Shown: positions 5,816 to 6,582 of the stretch, piece by piece | Numbering within the stretch: position 1 is the stretch's first letter | Layout: the number at the start of each line of letters is the position of its first letter | Assembly: GCA_029256035.1 (NCBI GenBank) | Contig: JAQSYR010000163.1 | Coordinates: forward strand, 1-6,582 | From: Anaerocolumna sp. | Lineage (GTDB): Bacteria; Bacillota; Clostridia; Lachnospirales; Lachnospiraceae | Length of the DNA: 6,582 bases | Reading direction: 5' to 3' | Position numbers and translations under genes: made by a program | The notes under the pieces: generated by a model | Seen by the model: the letters and a program-made list of their open reading frames with translations, nothing else | The model's database searches: none | What the model was told of the DNA's origin: nothing

Positions 5816-6582
5816 CTTATGTATAAATAAACCACTTCTTAACTTAGGTTCAAACCATGTAGATTTTGGTGGCATTAACAGATTAGCATCAGAAACAGCG
5901 AATAGTTCGCTTATACTTGTTGGATACATGGAAAATGCCACCTCCATGTCTTCCTTCACTCTTCTCTCTAATTCACGTAATCCACGGATACCTCCGATAA
6001 AATCAATTCTTTTATCCGTACGAGGATCACCGATTCCTAAGATTGGATTTAATAAATAATCTTGAAGAATTGATACATCCAGTGCTTTAACAGGGTCCTC
6101 CATAGTCCTAACTGAATCCTTTGCCGTCAGTTGATACCACTGGTTATTTACATACATTCCAAAATTACCTTTACTTTCAGGTGCATATGCTGTTTTACCA
6201 ATAGCTTTGATATGGAAGTTATCTGCAATTTTATTCATAAATTCTTCCATTTGGTATCCATTTAAATCTTTTACCACTCTATTATAAGGCAGTATCATTA
6301 ACTCATCTTCTGGAAATAAAACCGAAAGAAAATAATTATATTCTTCTGTTCCATTATATAATGGGTTAGTTTCTCGCCTCTTTAATCCTACTTTAACTGC
6401 AGAGGCAGCTCTGTGATGACCATCTGCAATATAAATACTCTGGATTCCTGCAAATGCATCTTTAATAGCAGCTACCTGTTCTGGATGATTCATTTGCCAC
6501 ACATTATGAGTAACTCCGTCAGAAGCGGTAAAACCATAAAGTTTGTCCTCTTTTTTCACTTCTTTTACAATATTGTGAATCA
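5795..6582 (-). CDS. DUF1015 family protein (5' end outside window)
   Basis: The C-terminal 261 residues of a DUF1015 (PF06245) protein; the family is usually about 400-440 residues, so the N-terminal third lies beyond the right edge. Signature stretches are YIADGHHRAASAVKV (conserved His-His, codons near 6398-6427), LMILPYNRVVKDLNG, DPRTDKRIDFIGGIRGL and the near-invariant C-terminus MPPKSTWFEPKLRSGLFIHK. The frame stays open to base 6582 and reads IHNIVKEVKKEDKLYGF, so the GTG at 6557-6559 is internal and not the start. The biochemical role is not established. From memory, in many Clostridia this gene follows serC and serA, which hints at serine metabolism; those genes would lie to the right and are not seen. 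The 3' end overlaps azlD by 21 bp, tail to tail. Family call is secure, function unknown. Confidence 0.93.
   Translation of the reverse strand, partial: IHNIVKEVKKEDKLYGFTASDGVTHNVWQMNHPEQVAAIKDAFAGIQSIYIADGHHRAASAVKVGLKRRETNPLYNGTEEYNYFLSVLFPEDELMILPYNRVVKDLNGYQMEEFMNKIADNFHIKAIGKTAYAPESKGNFGMYVNNQWYQLTAKDSVRTMEDPVKALDVSILQDYLLNPILGIGDPRTDKRIDFIGGIRGLRELERRVKEDMEVAFSMYPTSISELFAVSDANLLMPPKSTWFEPKLRSGLFIHKLENHLN
5804..5835 (+). terminator. Possible weak terminator after azlCD
   Basis: GTGGTTT (5804-5810) pairs exactly with AAACCAC (5829-5835) around an 18-base loop and is followed by TTCTTAACTT. It straddles the azlD stop at 5813-5815. The long loop and interrupted T-run make it weak, and it lies mostly inside the DUF1015 coding region. 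Confidence 0.3.

Noticed and set aside
6557..6559. GTG as the start of the DUF1015 gene.
   Set aside because: The frame remains open to the window edge, and the residues before it (IHNIVKEV) match the family pattern before the ADGHHR region; the gene is cut by the window.
1..6582. A novel multi-gene defence, mobile or biosynthetic system.
   Set aside because: All genes belong to known families with ordinary housekeeping, transport or surface roles. No nuclease, recombinase, toxin pair, repeat array or reverse transcriptase is present.

Overview
The window is AT-rich DNA with strong AGGAGG-type ribosome binding sites. Its protein types (a Clostridia-like GlgB, a DUF624/YesL protein, a secreted YcdB/YcdC + SLH protein, AzlCD and DUF1015) suggest a low-GC, Gram-positive Clostridia genome, most likely Lachnospiraceae-like. 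The taxonomy is inferred from protein flavour, not from a marker gene.

Layout. From the left edge to 4498 everything is on the minus strand, read right to left: a YcdB/YcdC-repeat protein with C-terminal SLH repeats (4498 to 2490, broken near 3188), a DUF624/YesL membrane protein (2333-1683) and the glycogen branching enzyme glgB (1626 to past base 1, broken near 920). A 289-base divergent intergenic region (4499-4787) follows. It holds two ribosome binding sites, a T-rich tract, a 19-bp-period direct repeat and a 22-bp inverted repeat. On the plus strand azlC (4788-5486) and azlD (5483-5815) form a translationally coupled pair, predicted to export branched-chain amino acids. A DUF1015 gene (5795 to past 6582) converges on azlD and overlaps its 3' end by 21 bp.

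Main observation. Two of the six genes are broken in the same way: each changes reading frame at one point, and the protein also lacks a short internal stretch exactly there. GlgB lacks the start of its catalytic barrel (about 20-25 residues, including the usual IYEVHLGSW segment). The YcdB/YcdC protein lacks about 35 residues in its second repeat, judged against its own first repeat. A single short deletion whose length is not a multiple of three explains each case. They are either real lesions or assembly errors.

The genes do not form one pathway: glycogen synthesis, cell-surface protein, amino-acid export and a DUF1015 protein appear to be neighbours by chromosome order. I see no tRNA, rRNA, CRISPR array, insertion sequence, phage gene or recognisable riboswitch, and no convincing undescribed multi-gene system.
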